From CAVTWD01 sp963738325 (GTDB lineage: Bacteria > Actinomycetota > Acidimicrobiia > Acidimicrobiales > Ilumatobacteraceae), in the NCBI GenBank assembly GCA_963738325.1, contig CAVTWD010000025.1:62001-126000 (forward strand): 64,000 bases of DNA, in the 5' to 3' direction. Each line of letters starts with the position of its first letter. Within the stretch, counting starts at the first letter, position 1. A model generated the notes under the pieces. It had not been told where the DNA came from. It made no database searches and saw only the letters and a program-made list of their open reading frames with translations. The position numbers and the translations under genes are program-made. Below are positions 49,749 through 58,372 of the stretch, piece by piece.

Positions 49749-50995
49749 GAGGCGTCGTTCCCGGCGGCTTCGGTCGCCGTCGGGTCGGGGTGGGCTCCCT
49801 TTCGCCTCGGTTCGAGACGGATGCGCCGCCCGCGTCCCCGGCCGACCGGGCCGATACCTCGGCCCGTTGCAGCACCTCGCGCAGCGGCAACCCCATCTCC
49901 GCGGCCACGGCGGCCGCGTCGTCGTGCTCGGCTTTGACCCGTCCGGCTCCGAGCTTCACCCGCACCGGCCGTCCCTCGACCTCGACGACCAGCTCCCGTC
50001 GCGGGCCTGGGGCCAGCGGACGAGGTGCTGCGCGCGCACCCCCAGCGATCCGGTCTCGGTCACGAGGTGGCGGCCACCTGGTCGCTGAGGGCGGGATCGC
50101 ACAGGGCGTGAACGGTCGCCGCCGGCCGTCCCTTCTTCATGATGATCGGCGTGATCCACGCGTCGTGAGCACCGGCGGCGAGGAGAGCGGTCACGGTGTG
50201 GGCGAGCACCTCGCCGGTGACGTCGTCCACGTTGACCTCGAGGACGGTGACGGGCTGGCCGCTGGGTGTCGCGTGACGGGCGAGGTCTCCGAGCACTACT
50301 TGCGTGACGTTCGGCTGGTCGGGGAGGTCGCGCCCGCCGGCGCCGTAGCCGACGGCGCGGACGGTCATCGGCGGCAGCGGCCCGAAGCCCCCCGCGAGTG
50401 TGGTCACGAGCGCGGCCCCGGTCGGCGTGGTGAGCTCGAGATCGACGGCGGCGCCGAGCACCGGTCGCCCGGCGAGCAGCGCGAGCGTGGCCGGGGCCGG
50501 GTTGGGCAGGCGGCCGTGCTGGGTCCGCACCGTGCCGCGGCCGACGGTCACGGGGCTACAGGTGATGTCGTCGACGTCCAGCACTTCGAGGGCGGCGCAC
50601 GTCCCAACCACATCGACGATGGCGTCGAGCGCGCCCACTTCGTGGAAGTGGACCTCGTCGGGTTCCACTCGGTGGATGGCGCCTTCCACGGCGGCGAGGC
50701 GCCGGAACACCGCGATCGATCGGTCGCGCACACGGGCGGGGAGGGCCGCCGCGGCGAGCAGCGTCTCGATGTCCGAGAGACGGCGCGACACCGTCGTCGC
50801 TTCCGTCACGACGACGGCCCGGGTCGCGCCGACGCCGCACCGCTGCGTCGCCTCGAGGTCGAGACGCCAACCGCCCATCGGGAGACGGCCGAGGAGACGG
50901 CGGACCTCAGCGGCGTCGGCCCCGGCATCGAGCAGCGAGCCGAGGGCCATGTCGCCGGCCACGCCGGAGAAGCAGTGGAACCACGCCGCCGTCAC
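49745..50995 (-). CDS. larC: LarC nickel-insertion protein, C-terminal frameshifts
   Basis: The first 300 residues are a good LarC: AWFHCFSGVAGDMALGSLLDAGAD, VHFHEVGALDAIVDVVGTCAAL, PNPAPATLALL, TPTGAALVTTLAGGFG and EVNVDDVTGEVLAHTVTALLAAGAHDAWITPIIMKKGRPA. Frame changes near 50080 and near 49990 interrupt the C-terminal domain (VKAEHDDAAAVAAEMGLPLREVL). LarC inserts nickel into the pyridinium bis-thiocarboxylate cofactor. It begins 10 bp after larB. Confidence 0.88.
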
Positions 50996-51005
50996 GAACG
51001 ATCCA

Positions 51006-51754
51006 TCAGGTAGCCCGTGCCGGGAGCAGCCGAGCCGCCGCGCACGCGGCGCCGTAGCCGTTGTCGATGCCGACGACGGTGATGCCCGCCGCGCACGATG
51101 CCAGCATCGACAGCAGCGCGGTCACCCCCTCCAGGCCGGCGCCGTAGCCCGAGCTGGTTGGTACCGCGATGACGGGGGCCGCGCTGATGCCGCCGATCAC
51201 ACTGGCCAGCGCCCCCTCCATGCCGGCGACGACGACGATGGCGTCGGCCTCGGCCACCTCGTCCACGTGGGGCAGCAAGCGGTGCAGACCGGCCACGCCG
51301 GCATCCGCGACGCGATGGGAGAGAACCCATAGGCGCGCAGCACGGCCGCGCACTCGTCCGCCACGCTCTCGTCCGCGGTGCCGGCGGTGACGACCAGCAC
51401 ACGCTCGGCACGGGTCGGCGGCCGGGGTCGCCACACGACGGTGGCCCCGATCGTCGAGCCGTCCGGATGGGCGGCCAGGACCGCCTTCGCCTGGTCGGCA
51501 TCCGCCCGCGTCAGGATCACTGGGCCCGTGCCGTGAGCGAGGAGCTCTCCCACGATCCCGGCGCACTGCTCGGGCGACTTGCCTGGCCCGTAGACCGCTT
51601 CCGGAAAACCTTGACGCAGCTCACGGTGATGGTCGATCCGGGCATAGCCCACGTCGACATAGGGGAGGCGGCGCAGCAACGCCGCAGCCTCATCGGGAGC
51701 GACGCGCCCGGCCGCCACGTCGTCAAGCAACGCTCGGAGGGCCTCCCTGTCCAC
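51006..51754 (-). CDS. larB: LarB nickel-pincer cofactor carboxylase, one frameshift
   Basis: This protein of about 248 residues has the N-terminal LRALLDDVAAGRVAPDEAAALLRRLPYVDVGYARIDHHRELRQG, then VLVVTAGTADESVADECA, and after a frame change near 51310 GVAGLHRLLPHVDEVAEADAIVVVAGMEGALASVIGG and VPTSSGYGAG. The C-terminal half is the PurE-like fold. LarB carboxylates and hydrolyses nicotinic acid adenine dinucleotide in pincer-cofactor synthesis. The GTG at 51754 is divergent from pheA by 19 bp. No larE or larA is present in the window. Confidence 0.88.
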
Positions 51755-51773
51755 CTCACTATCCTGGCAAGCC

Positions 51774-52715
51774 GTGCCTGTCGACGACACCCGCACCGTG
51801 ACCGTGGGCTTCCTCGGGCCCCTCGGCACCTTCACCGAGCAGGCCTTGTTGAGCCAGCCGGACTTGGCGTCGGGAGAGCTCGTGCCCTTCGCGACGATGC
51901 CCGAGGTGCTCTCCGCCGTCGAGGCGGGCACCGTCGAGCTGGGGTTCGTCGCGATCGAGAACTCGATCGAGGGCGCGGTCAACCTCGTCCAGGACGCCCT
52001 CGCGTTCACCCACCACCTGCTGATCCAGCGGGAGGTCGTCCTCGACGTGCAGCTCTGCCTCCTCGCGCCGCGAGGCACGAGCCTCGCCGACGTCAAGGTC
52101 GTCCACTCCATCCCGGTCGCCACCGCCCAGTGCGCGAGCTTCCTCCGGCAGCGTCCACACGTGGAGCTGCGAGCGGCCAATTCCACCGCCGAGGCCGCCA
52201 AGCTCGTCGGGCAGGACCGCTCGCCCGGCGTCGCGGCGATCGGGCCGATGATCGCGGCATCGATCTACGACCTGCACGTGGTGGCGGCCGACATCGCCGA
52301 CCACGACGGCAACCAGACCCGCTTCGTGGTCGTCGCTCGCGACGGCATTCCCGCCCCGACGGGCCACGACAAGACCACCGTGGTCGTGTATCAGCGCGCC
52401 AACGAGCCGGGCAGCCTCATCTCGATCCTCCAGGAGTTCGCCGCTCGCCGCATCAACCTCTCCCGGTTGGAGAGCCGCCCGACCAAGGCCGGTGGGTTGG
52501 GCGACTACTGCTTCATCATCGATGCTGACGGGCACATCGCCGATGAGCTCTTGGCCGACTGCCTACGGGACATCCATGCCAAGCAGGGTGGCGTGAAGTT
52601 CCTCGGCAGCTACCCGGCTGTCGGTGAGGCCGCGCCGGAGGCGAGGGAGCACGCCGACGCCCGGTGGCGGCAGGCCGACGACTGGGTGGCCGACCTCCGC
52701 CGCTGCATCCGCTAG
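51774..52715 (+). CDS. pheA: Prephenate dehydratase
   Basis: This 313-residue monofunctional enzyme of phenylalanine synthesis has the catalytic domain with GPLGTFTEQAL, IENSIEGAVN and HDGNQTRFVVVA. The C-terminal ACT domain carries LSRLESRPTK and GDYCFIIDADGH. The ESRP motif binds phenylalanine, so feedback control is expected. GTG start at 51774. Downstream is an unrelated P-loop protein. Confidence 0.95.
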   Translation: MPVDDTRTVTVGFLGPLGTFTEQALLSQPDLASGELVPFATMPEVLSAVEAGTVELGFVAIENSIEGAVNLVQDALAFTHHLLIQREVVLDVQLCLLAPRGTSLADVKVVHSIPVATAQCASFLRQRPHVELRAANSTAEAAKLVGQDRSPGVAAIGPMIAASIYDLHVVAADIADHDGNQTRFVVVARDGIPAPTGHDKTTVVVYQRANEPGSLISILQEFAARRINLSRLESRPTKAGGLGDYCFIIDADGHIADELLADCLRDIHAKQGGVKFLGSYPAVGEAAPEAREHADARWRQADDWVADLRRCIR

Positions 52716-52797
52716 GGGGCTGCCGAGCGATGGTGTTGCCCTTCTCGCCGGCCGGTTCGATGATCCACGCGACGATCACTCGGCAGACGCATAGCCC

Positions 52798-53352
52798 TTG
52801 ACTCCGGGTCGCATCATCGTGGTCACCGGGCCGCCCGGAGTCGGCAAGACGACCGTGGCGCGGCTGCTGGCCGGTGCCTTCGAGCGCAGCGTGCACGTGC
52901 AGGCGGACTGGTTCTGGAAGTTCATCGACCAGGGATGGCTGCCGCCGTGGGAGCCAGCCGCCCATGAGCAGAACGCCGTCGTGATCGGGACCATTGCGGT
53001 CGTTGCTTCCCGCTACGCAACCGCCGGGTACGAGACGGTGCTCGACGGGATCATCGGGCCGTGGTTCCTCGGCGCGTTCCGGGCTGGGATCGACCGGCGC
53101 CCGGCCAGCCTGCACTACGTCATCCTGCGCCCGAGCTATGAGGTGGCGTGGGAGCGGGCGACGGGCCGCGCTGACGAGCTCGTGGAGGAAGGGCCGATCG
53201 CGGCGATGTTCGAGGAGTTCGCCGACGTCGGCCCGTTCGAAAGCCATGTCGTCGACTCGTCGTCGGATGAGCCCGAGGCGACGGCGGCCAGGGTGCTCCA
53301 ACTGGTCGAGCGAGGGATGGTGGCCCTCACCGAGGAAGAACCATCCCGCTAG
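52798..53352 (+). CDS. P-loop kinase-like ATP-binding protein
   Basis: This 184-residue protein has the P-loop GPPGVGKTTVARLLA, an NMP-kinase-like acidic site HVQADWFWKFID, GYETVLDGIIGPWF and the LRPSYEVAWERATGR lid. It resembles small zeta-toxin, AAA or chloramphenicol-phosphotransferase-like kinases of unknown substrate. The first in-frame start is a TTG at 52798. It ends 11 bp before tRNA-Ser. Confidence 0.7.
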   Translation: MTPGRIIVVTGPPGVGKTTVARLLAGAFERSVHVQADWFWKFIDQGWLPPWEPAAHEQNAVVIGTIAVVASRYATAGYETVLDGIIGPWFLGAFRAGIDRRPASLHYVILRPSYEVAWERATGRADELVEEGPIAAMFEEFADVGPFESHVVDSSSDEPEATAARVLQLVERGMVALTEEEPSR

Positions 53353-53363
53353 CGTCCAACGCT

Positions 53364-53447
53364 GGAACGGTGGCAGAGCGGACGATTGCACCCGCCTTGA
53401 AAGCGGGCGGCCCACAAGGCCCGGGGGTTCGAATCCCTCCCGTTCCG
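53364..53447 (+). tRNA. tRNA-Ser (anticodon TGA)
   Basis: A type II tRNA of 84 nt is visible. The acceptor GGAACGG pairs with CCGTTCC. The anticodon stem is CCCGC-CTTGAAA-GCGGG with TGA at positions 34-36. A long variable arm GGCCCACAAGGCC follows, and the T loop is TTCGAAT. CCA is not encoded. Its 3' part appears to be the attachment site of the following segment. Confidence 0.95.
53431..53441 (+). repeat. Putative left att core in tRNA-Ser
   Basis: GAATCCCTCCC is repeated exactly at 63990-64000. Confidence 0.5.
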
Positions 53448-53529
53448 CGGCGGAATCTTCGGGCGTCCGTAGCCGTGCGCCGACGTCCAGCGTTTGACCA
53501 GGTAGATGTGTACTTATTCACTTTCCATG

Positions 53530-53871
53530 CTCTTCGACGTTCGATACTGTCTCCGGAGCGTTGCTACCAGTGTTGCTACCGGTTGCTACCAGCGAGCGGG
53601 TTTCGCTGCGGGCATCGCAGCAGCCGAGCGCAGCCAGCTCGCCCGCAGCCTCCGACCCGAGCACAGCGCTCAACGTCGCCGGTTCTGGATCGCCAGCGCG
53701 GTATCGGCACTCATCGCGATCGTGGTGCTCGTGGTCGGGATGGTCGACCTCGGTGGCGACGAGCACTGGCCCATGGGTCGGGTACTCGTCTACAACGTCC
53801 TGTTCGTCGGAGCAGCGCTCGCGACACTCGCGACATTCGTGGCCGGACTGCGCCGTCCCCGGGCTACCTGA
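53530..53871 (+). CDS. Small membrane protein, uncertain start
   Basis: The C-terminal 80 residues look real: SAQRRRFWIASAVSALIAIVVLVVGMVDLGG followed by RVLVYNVLFVGAALATLATFVAGL, two membrane helices in a basic frame. The region upstream overlaps the GTTGCTACC repeats, so the true start is probably downstream, near 53600-53680, at an unrecognised codon. Family unknown. Confidence 0.4.
   Translation, partial: LFDVRYCLRSVATSVATGCYQRAGFAAGIAAAERSQLARSLRPEHSAQRRRFWIASAVSALIAIVVLVVGMVDLGGDEHWPMGRVLVYNVLFVGAALATLATFVAGLRRPRAT
53560..53590 (+). repeat. Three GTTGCTACC direct repeats (left side)
   Basis: GTTGCTACC occurs at 53560-53568, 53572-53580 and 53582-53590. The spacing is 12 and 10 bp. The same motif with small changes recurs at 63780-63800 and 63900-63920. 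Confidence 0.75.
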
Positions 53872-53964
53872 CGGCGGGTGCCTTGCCGCAACGCAGTGGG
53901 TATCGTCATCTCCAGCGGAATGCCCTCGTCTCCGGCCGGCGCGGCCCGCAGTACGCTTGCGGCC

Positions 53965-55137
53965 ATGGCGACCGTCACGCTCGACGCGGTCAACAAGATC
54001 TACGACAACGGGTTCCAGGCGATCTACGACCTGAGCCTCGACGTTGCGGACAGCGAGTTCCTCGTGCTCGTCGGACCGTCCGGCTGCGGGAAGTCGACCG
54101 CTCTGCGCATGCTGGCAGGTCTGGAGTCGATCACCAGCGGCGAGCTGCGGATCGGCGACCGCGTCGTCAACGATGTCGAGCCGAGGGACCGGGACATCGC
54201 GATGGTCTTCCAGAACTATGCGCTGTACCCCCACATGACGGTCTACGACAACATCGGCTTCGCCCTCAAGCTGGCCCGGGTTCCCAGGCCGGAGATCGAC
54301 AGCCGGGTGCGCAAGGCGGCGGCCATCCTCGAGCTCGAACCGTACCTCTCCCGCAAGCCCGGGCGGCTCTCGGGCGGCCAGCGCCAGCGGGTGGCGATGG
54401 GCCGGGCGATCGTGCGCCAGCCTGCGGTGTTCCTCATGGACGAGCCGCTGTCCAACCTTGATGCGAAGCTGCGTGTCCAGATGCGGGCCGAGATCGCCCG
54501 TCTCCAACACGACCTCGCAGTGACAACGATCTACGTCACCCACGACCAGGTCGAGGCGATGACGATGGGGCACCGAGTCGCGGTCCTCAAGGACGGCTAC
54601 CTGCAGCAGATCGGCGCGCCGCAGCACCTCTACGACGAACCGATCAACGTGTTCGTCGCCGCGTTCATCGGGTCGCCGTCGATGAACCTGTACGAAGGCC
54701 TCGTCACGCTCGACGGCCTCGACAGCGTGCAGGTCGGCTCCCAGCAGGTGGCGCTCGCTCCCGAGACGTTGGAGAAGCACCCGGCCCTGCGGAGGTACGA
54801 CGGCCAGCGCGTGGTGGTCGGCATCCGCCCCGAGGACTTCGAGGACGCTGCCGTCCTCACCGACGCTCCGGCAGATCGCCGCCTGAAGGCCACGGTCCGC
54901 CTCGTCGAGGCGCTCGGGTCCGAGCTGATGGTCCACCTCGAGGTCGCCGACGCCAACCGGGTCAACTCCGGTGACCCGGACGCGCCCCAGGAGCAGGTTG
55001 GCGGCGGTGTCGCCAATGCCGTCGCCCGGTTCAGCCCACGGTCGCGCGTCCGTGTCGACCAACAGGTCGAGATCGTCGTGGCGAGTGAGAACCTCCACTT
55101 CTTCGACGCCACGGATCACAACGCCATCTGGTCCTAG
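53965..55137 (+). CDS. Sugar ABC transporter ATP-binding protein (MsmK/UgpC type)
   Basis: This is a 390-residue importer ATPase. Walker A is GPSGCGKSTALRMLAGL, the Q-loop is VFQNYALYPHM, the signature is LSGGQRQRVAMGRA, Walker B is VFLMDEPLSNLDAKL and the switch is THDQVEAMTM. The C-terminal regulatory OB domain runs from about residue 240 (VGIRPEDFEDA). It energises the permeases encoded convergently at 55148-58283. The ATG at 53965 gives the family N terminus TVTLDAVNKIY. Confidence 0.93.
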   Translation: MATVTLDAVNKIYDNGFQAIYDLSLDVADSEFLVLVGPSGCGKSTALRMLAGLESITSGELRIGDRVVNDVEPRDRDIAMVFQNYALYPHMTVYDNIGFALKLARVPRPEIDSRVRKAAAILELEPYLSRKPGRLSGGQRQRVAMGRAIVRQPAVFLMDEPLSNLDAKLRVQMRAEIARLQHDLAVTTIYVTHDQVEAMTMGHRVAVLKDGYLQQIGAPQHLYDEPINVFVAAFIGSPSMNLYEGLVTLDGLDSVQVGSQQVALAPETLEKHPALRRYDGQRVVVGIRPEDFEDAAVLTDAPADRRLKATVRLVEALGSELMVHLEVADANRVNSGDPDAPQEQVGGGVANAVARFSPRSRVRVDQQVEIVVASENLHFFDATDHNAIWS

Positions 55138-55147
55138 CGGGCTGGCG

Positions 55148-56101
55148 TCACCCCTTGACCGACCCGGCGAGGATGCCGCGGACGAAGAAGCGCTGGAGCA
55201 GGAAGAACACTGCCAGTGGGACCGCGGCCTGGAGGAACGCTCCGGCGGTGAGCAGGTGCTCGGACTGGCCGAATTGGCCGGTCTGGGCGGCGATGACGAC
55301 CGTCGACGGTGCCGCCGCCTGATTGGCGCCGATCATCGTCACCGCGACCAGGTAGTCGTTCCAGGTCCAGAGGAACTGGAAGATCGCGAATGCCGCGAGG
55401 ACGGGGACCGACAGAGGGAGCACGAGGCGCCAGAAGATCCGGAAGTGGTTGGCGCCGTCGATTCGGGCCGACTCGAAGATGTCTTTCGGTAGCGCTGACA
55501 TGTAGTTGTGCAGCAGGAAGATCGCGAACGGCATCGCGAACGCGGTGTGGGTGAGCCAGACCGAGGTGGTGGTACCGGCAAGGTGGATATCGGGAAAGAC
55601 CGTGATCGTCTTGTCGAGCCACGGGATCGTCCAGTGGGCGCCGTGGACGTACATCAGCAGCAGCGGGATCAGCGCGACCTGCAACGGGACGGCGAGCAGG
55701 GCGACGGTGCCGAGGAAGAGGCCCTCGCGGTGCTTGAAGTCGATCCACGCGAACGCGTACGCGGCGAACGCGGCGAACGCGATCGGGATGATCGTCGCCG
55801 GAAGGGCGATGGCGAAGGAGTTGGTCAGCCCCTGCTTCATGCCGCCCGCCGCCGTCGTGCCGAGCACCGTCCGGTAGTTGTCCAGGGTGAGGTGGCCGAG
55901 GTCCTGGAACACGGTCCACCAACCACTCGACCTCTGCTGGTCACGAGTGCGGAAGGAGTTGACCAGCAGGCCGACCGTCGGGATGCTCCAGACCACCACG
56001 AGCAGCCACAACACCCACGTCGGGATCGAGCGGACGAAGCGATAGAGCGCTCCACCCGCTCCCTTGTTGCGTTGGTCGGGGTTGACGACGCCGTAGCTCA
56101 T
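55148..56101 (-). CDS. Sugar ABC transporter permease (MalG type)
   Basis: This 317-residue protein has six membrane helices and the cytoplasmic EAA loop ESARIDGANHFRIFWRLVLPLSVP. The N-terminal helix is PTWVLWLLVVVWSIPTVGLLVNSF. The ATG at 56101 follows the MalF-type stop by one base, so the two are translated together. It forms the inner-membrane channel with its larger partner. Confidence 0.92.
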   Translation of the reverse strand: MSYGVVNPDQRNKGAGGALYRFVRSIPTWVLWLLVVVWSIPTVGLLVNSFRTRDQQRSSGWWTVFQDLGHLTLDNYRTVLGTTAAGGMKQGLTNSFAIALPATIIPIAFAAFAAYAFAWIDFKHREGLFLGTVALLAVPLQVALIPLLLMYVHGAHWTIPWLDKTITVFPDIHLAGTTTSVWLTHTAFAMPFAIFLLHNYMSALPKDIFESARIDGANHFRIFWRLVLPLSVPVLAAFAIFQFLWTWNDYLVAVTMIGANQAAAPSTVVIAAQTGQFGQSEHLLTAGAFLQAAVPLAVFFLLQRFFVRGILAGSVKG

Positions 56102-56102
56102 C

Positions 56103-58283
56103 TCATGCCATCCGCTCGCGCCGCGACCGGCGGGCATTCATCCACATGATCGGGATCACCGAGACGAAGAGGATGACGGCCAGCGCCGAGCCGAGGCCGA
56201 GGTTGCTCTGGCCGAACGCGGTGTTCCACATCTGGTTGGCGATCACCTGCGTCCCGAAGTTGCCGTTGGTCGTGGCGTAGACGATGTCGAAGACCTTCAT
56301 CACGGTGACGAACAGGGCCGTCACCACGACGCCGATGGTGGGTGCGATCTGGGGCAACGTGATCTTCCAGAACACCTGCGAGTCGGTCGCCCCGTCCACC
56401 TTGGCCGCCTCGGTCAGTTCAGTCGGCACGCCCTTGATCGCCGCCGACAGGATCACCATGGCGAAGCCGACTTGGACCCAGATCAGCACGACCATCAACC
56501 ACATGTTGTTGAACGGCTGCTCCTGGAGGAAAAGCACCGGTTCCGGTTTGACGACCCCGTTGGTCACCGTGAAGCCGCCGAGACCGGGACCGAGGATCCG
56601 GTAGATCAGGTAGGCGTCGAGGACCAGGAACCCGGCGGCGAAGCCGGCCATCGTGCCCGCCTTCCGACCGATGCCCTCCCTGACGAAGAACAGGAAGAAG
56701 AGGCCAAGCGCGAACAGGACGATGAGCCAGACGGCCTTTCCCGTCGTCGAATGGGTGGTCTGGCCGATCCACACCCAGATCGCGTTCATCACGCCGGTCT
56801 GGTTCTGCGAGGGATCACGAGCCTGGTACATGAATTGCCAGATGATCCCGGCGCCGATGAACGAGATCGCCATGGGGAGGAAGATCAACGACTTGGCCGT
56901 GTTCTCGGCTTTCGCCCGGTCGGCGAGCACGGCGACAGCCAGACCGAGCACCGTCGCCAACGTTGTGACGACGATGACCCACCACACGTTGTTGAAGATC
57001 GTGCCCCGGATGGAGGCGAGGATGGCGCACGACAGGACGAAGATTCCCGCCAGGATCGGACCGACCGAGCCGGGACCGCGCTCGAACGGCTGGCTCGTCC
57101 GCCGTCCGGCGAACACGCCGACGAGTACGCCCAGCGCCACCAAGGCGAGGGCGAGGTAGAAGAGACGGCTGGTGAAGATGTTCTGCCAGTTGGTGAAGTT
57201 CACCGAGTCTTTGTCGGTGAAGATCCGCGTGTAGTTGTCCCACCCGACGGACACTCTGCCGTTGCGGTTGTGGAACGAGAGGTAGATCGTGCGGATCAGC
57301 GGTCCCAACAAGCCGAAGCCGATGAACAGCAATGCCGGCGTGACGAAGATCCAGGCCCGAGAGCGCCGATCGATGCGCCGTCGCTTCTGGGCGTCGGGCG
57401 GGGCCGCGAGCCCGAAACGAAGGCCGAAGATCGCCGCGGGTACGACCGTGGCGACGACGACCTCACCGAAGCTGCCACCGCCGATGTGGGCGCCGCCCCA
57501 CGCGCCGACCAGCCATCCGACGGAGAGCCCCGTGACGACCGAGAGCGGGGCCGCGTTCGGCCCGTGGCGCCAGAGGCCGATCAGGCCGAACAGCACGGCG
57601 CCGCCGGCGGTACAGATCAGGAGCTTGACCCAGTCGAGCTCGGGCCACACCGACTCATCGAGGGCAAAGGCGGTGAGCAGCCCGAAACCGGTGAACCCGA
57701 GCACCGCCAGGGGGAGCCGGGCGAGCTGGCGGCGCGGCGCACTGAGCAGGAACATCACGGATCCGAGGGCGGCACCGCCGATCAGTCCCCACAGCAGCCA
57801 GTTGACGTCGAACGGCCGGGTGCTCCATCCGGTGATCGTGTCGAACACGCCTGAGCCCGAGGGCCGCACCGGACGATCGACGAGGGTCTTGAGCGCGCCG
57901 TTCGAGTTTGCGACGACGGCGCCGCCGAAGCCGAGCACCGCGCCGACGATGGTGTTGAAGCGGGTCCAGTGGTCGTATGCCTGGTCGAAGAGGAGATTGG
58001 CGCCGACCCAGAGCGCCACCGTCAAGACAACGGCGAGAGCAACCGTGAGCGCCGTCTGCGACATGCTGCGCGGGCCGACGTAGTAGAGCAGGAACGCGGC
58101 AAGCGCGGCGAACACGAGGAGCCGGAGCACACCGCCTGAGGAGATGCGCGGCGCCCGGGGTTGCTCCTGGATCGTTCGATTGGGGGGCGCGATCCCGGCC
58201 TCGCGCTCCATTTCCTGGATGGCGCCGGTCTTCTGTCCGACCGCCATGCTCATCCCCCCGGTTGAGTCGCTCGTCGCCGACAT
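56103..58283 (-). CDS. Sugar ABC transporter permease (MalF type) with large N-terminal membrane extension
   Basis: This is a 726-residue protein, about twice the usual length. The MalF-like part begins near residue 310 (RAWIFVTPALLFIGFGLLGPLIRTIYLSFHNR) and carries the EAA loop TEAAKVDGATDSQVFWKITLPQIAP near the C terminus. The first 280 residues hold about seven extra hydrophobic segments, for example LRLLVFAALAAFLLYYVG, ALTVALAVVLTVALWVG, LLICTAGGAVLFGLIGLW and VVVATVVPAAIFGLRFG. Extra helices also interrupt the core around residues 525-570. The frame is intact. An internal ATG at 58253 is an alternative start. Confidence 0.85.
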   Translation of the reverse strand: MSATSDSTGGMSMAVGQKTGAIQEMEREAGIAPPNRTIQEQPRAPRISSGGVLRLLVFAALAAFLLYYVGPRSMSQTALTVALAVVLTVALWVGANLLFDQAYDHWTRFNTIVGAVLGFGGAVVANSNGALKTLVDRPVRPSGSGVFDTITGWSTRPFDVNWLLWGLIGGAALGSVMFLLSAPRRQLARLPLAVLGFTGFGLLTAFALDESVWPELDWVKLLICTAGGAVLFGLIGLWRHGPNAAPLSVVTGLSVGWLVGAWGGAHIGGGSFGEVVVATVVPAAIFGLRFGLAAPPDAQKRRRIDRRSRAWIFVTPALLFIGFGLLGPLIRTIYLSFHNRNGRVSVGWDNYTRIFTDKDSVNFTNWQNIFTSRLFYLALALVALGVLVGVFAGRRTSQPFERGPGSVGPILAGIFVLSCAILASIRGTIFNNVWWVIVVTTLATVLGLAVAVLADRAKAENTAKSLIFLPMAISFIGAGIIWQFMYQARDPSQNQTGVMNAIWVWIGQTTHSTTGKAVWLIVLFALGLFFLFFVREGIGRKAGTMAGFAAGFLVLDAYLIYRILGPGLGGFTVTNGVVKPEPVLFLQEQPFNNMWLMVVLIWVQVGFAMVILSAAIKGVPTELTEAAKVDGATDSQVFWKITLPQIAPTIGVVVTALFVTVMKVFDIVYATTNGNFGTQVIANQMWNTAFGQSNLGLGSALAVILFVSVIPIMWMNARRSRRERMA

Positions 58284-58298
58284 TAGGCCAACACGAAG

Positions 58299-58334
58299 GG
58301 TGCCGGTGGCTCGTTGTCCGGAGCCACCGGCACC
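58299..58334 (-). terminator. Intra-operon hairpin between binding-protein and permease genes
   Basis: GGTGCCGGTGGCTC pairs perfectly with GAGCCACCGGCACC around an 8-base loop. It lies after the binding-protein stop and before the permease start. It is probably a partial terminator or mRNA-stabilising stem that keeps the binding protein in excess, as in other sugar operons. Confidence 0.75.
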
Positions 58335-58372
58335 ACGATCAGTCCGCTCGAGGCGACCCTCGCCTCAGTCCA

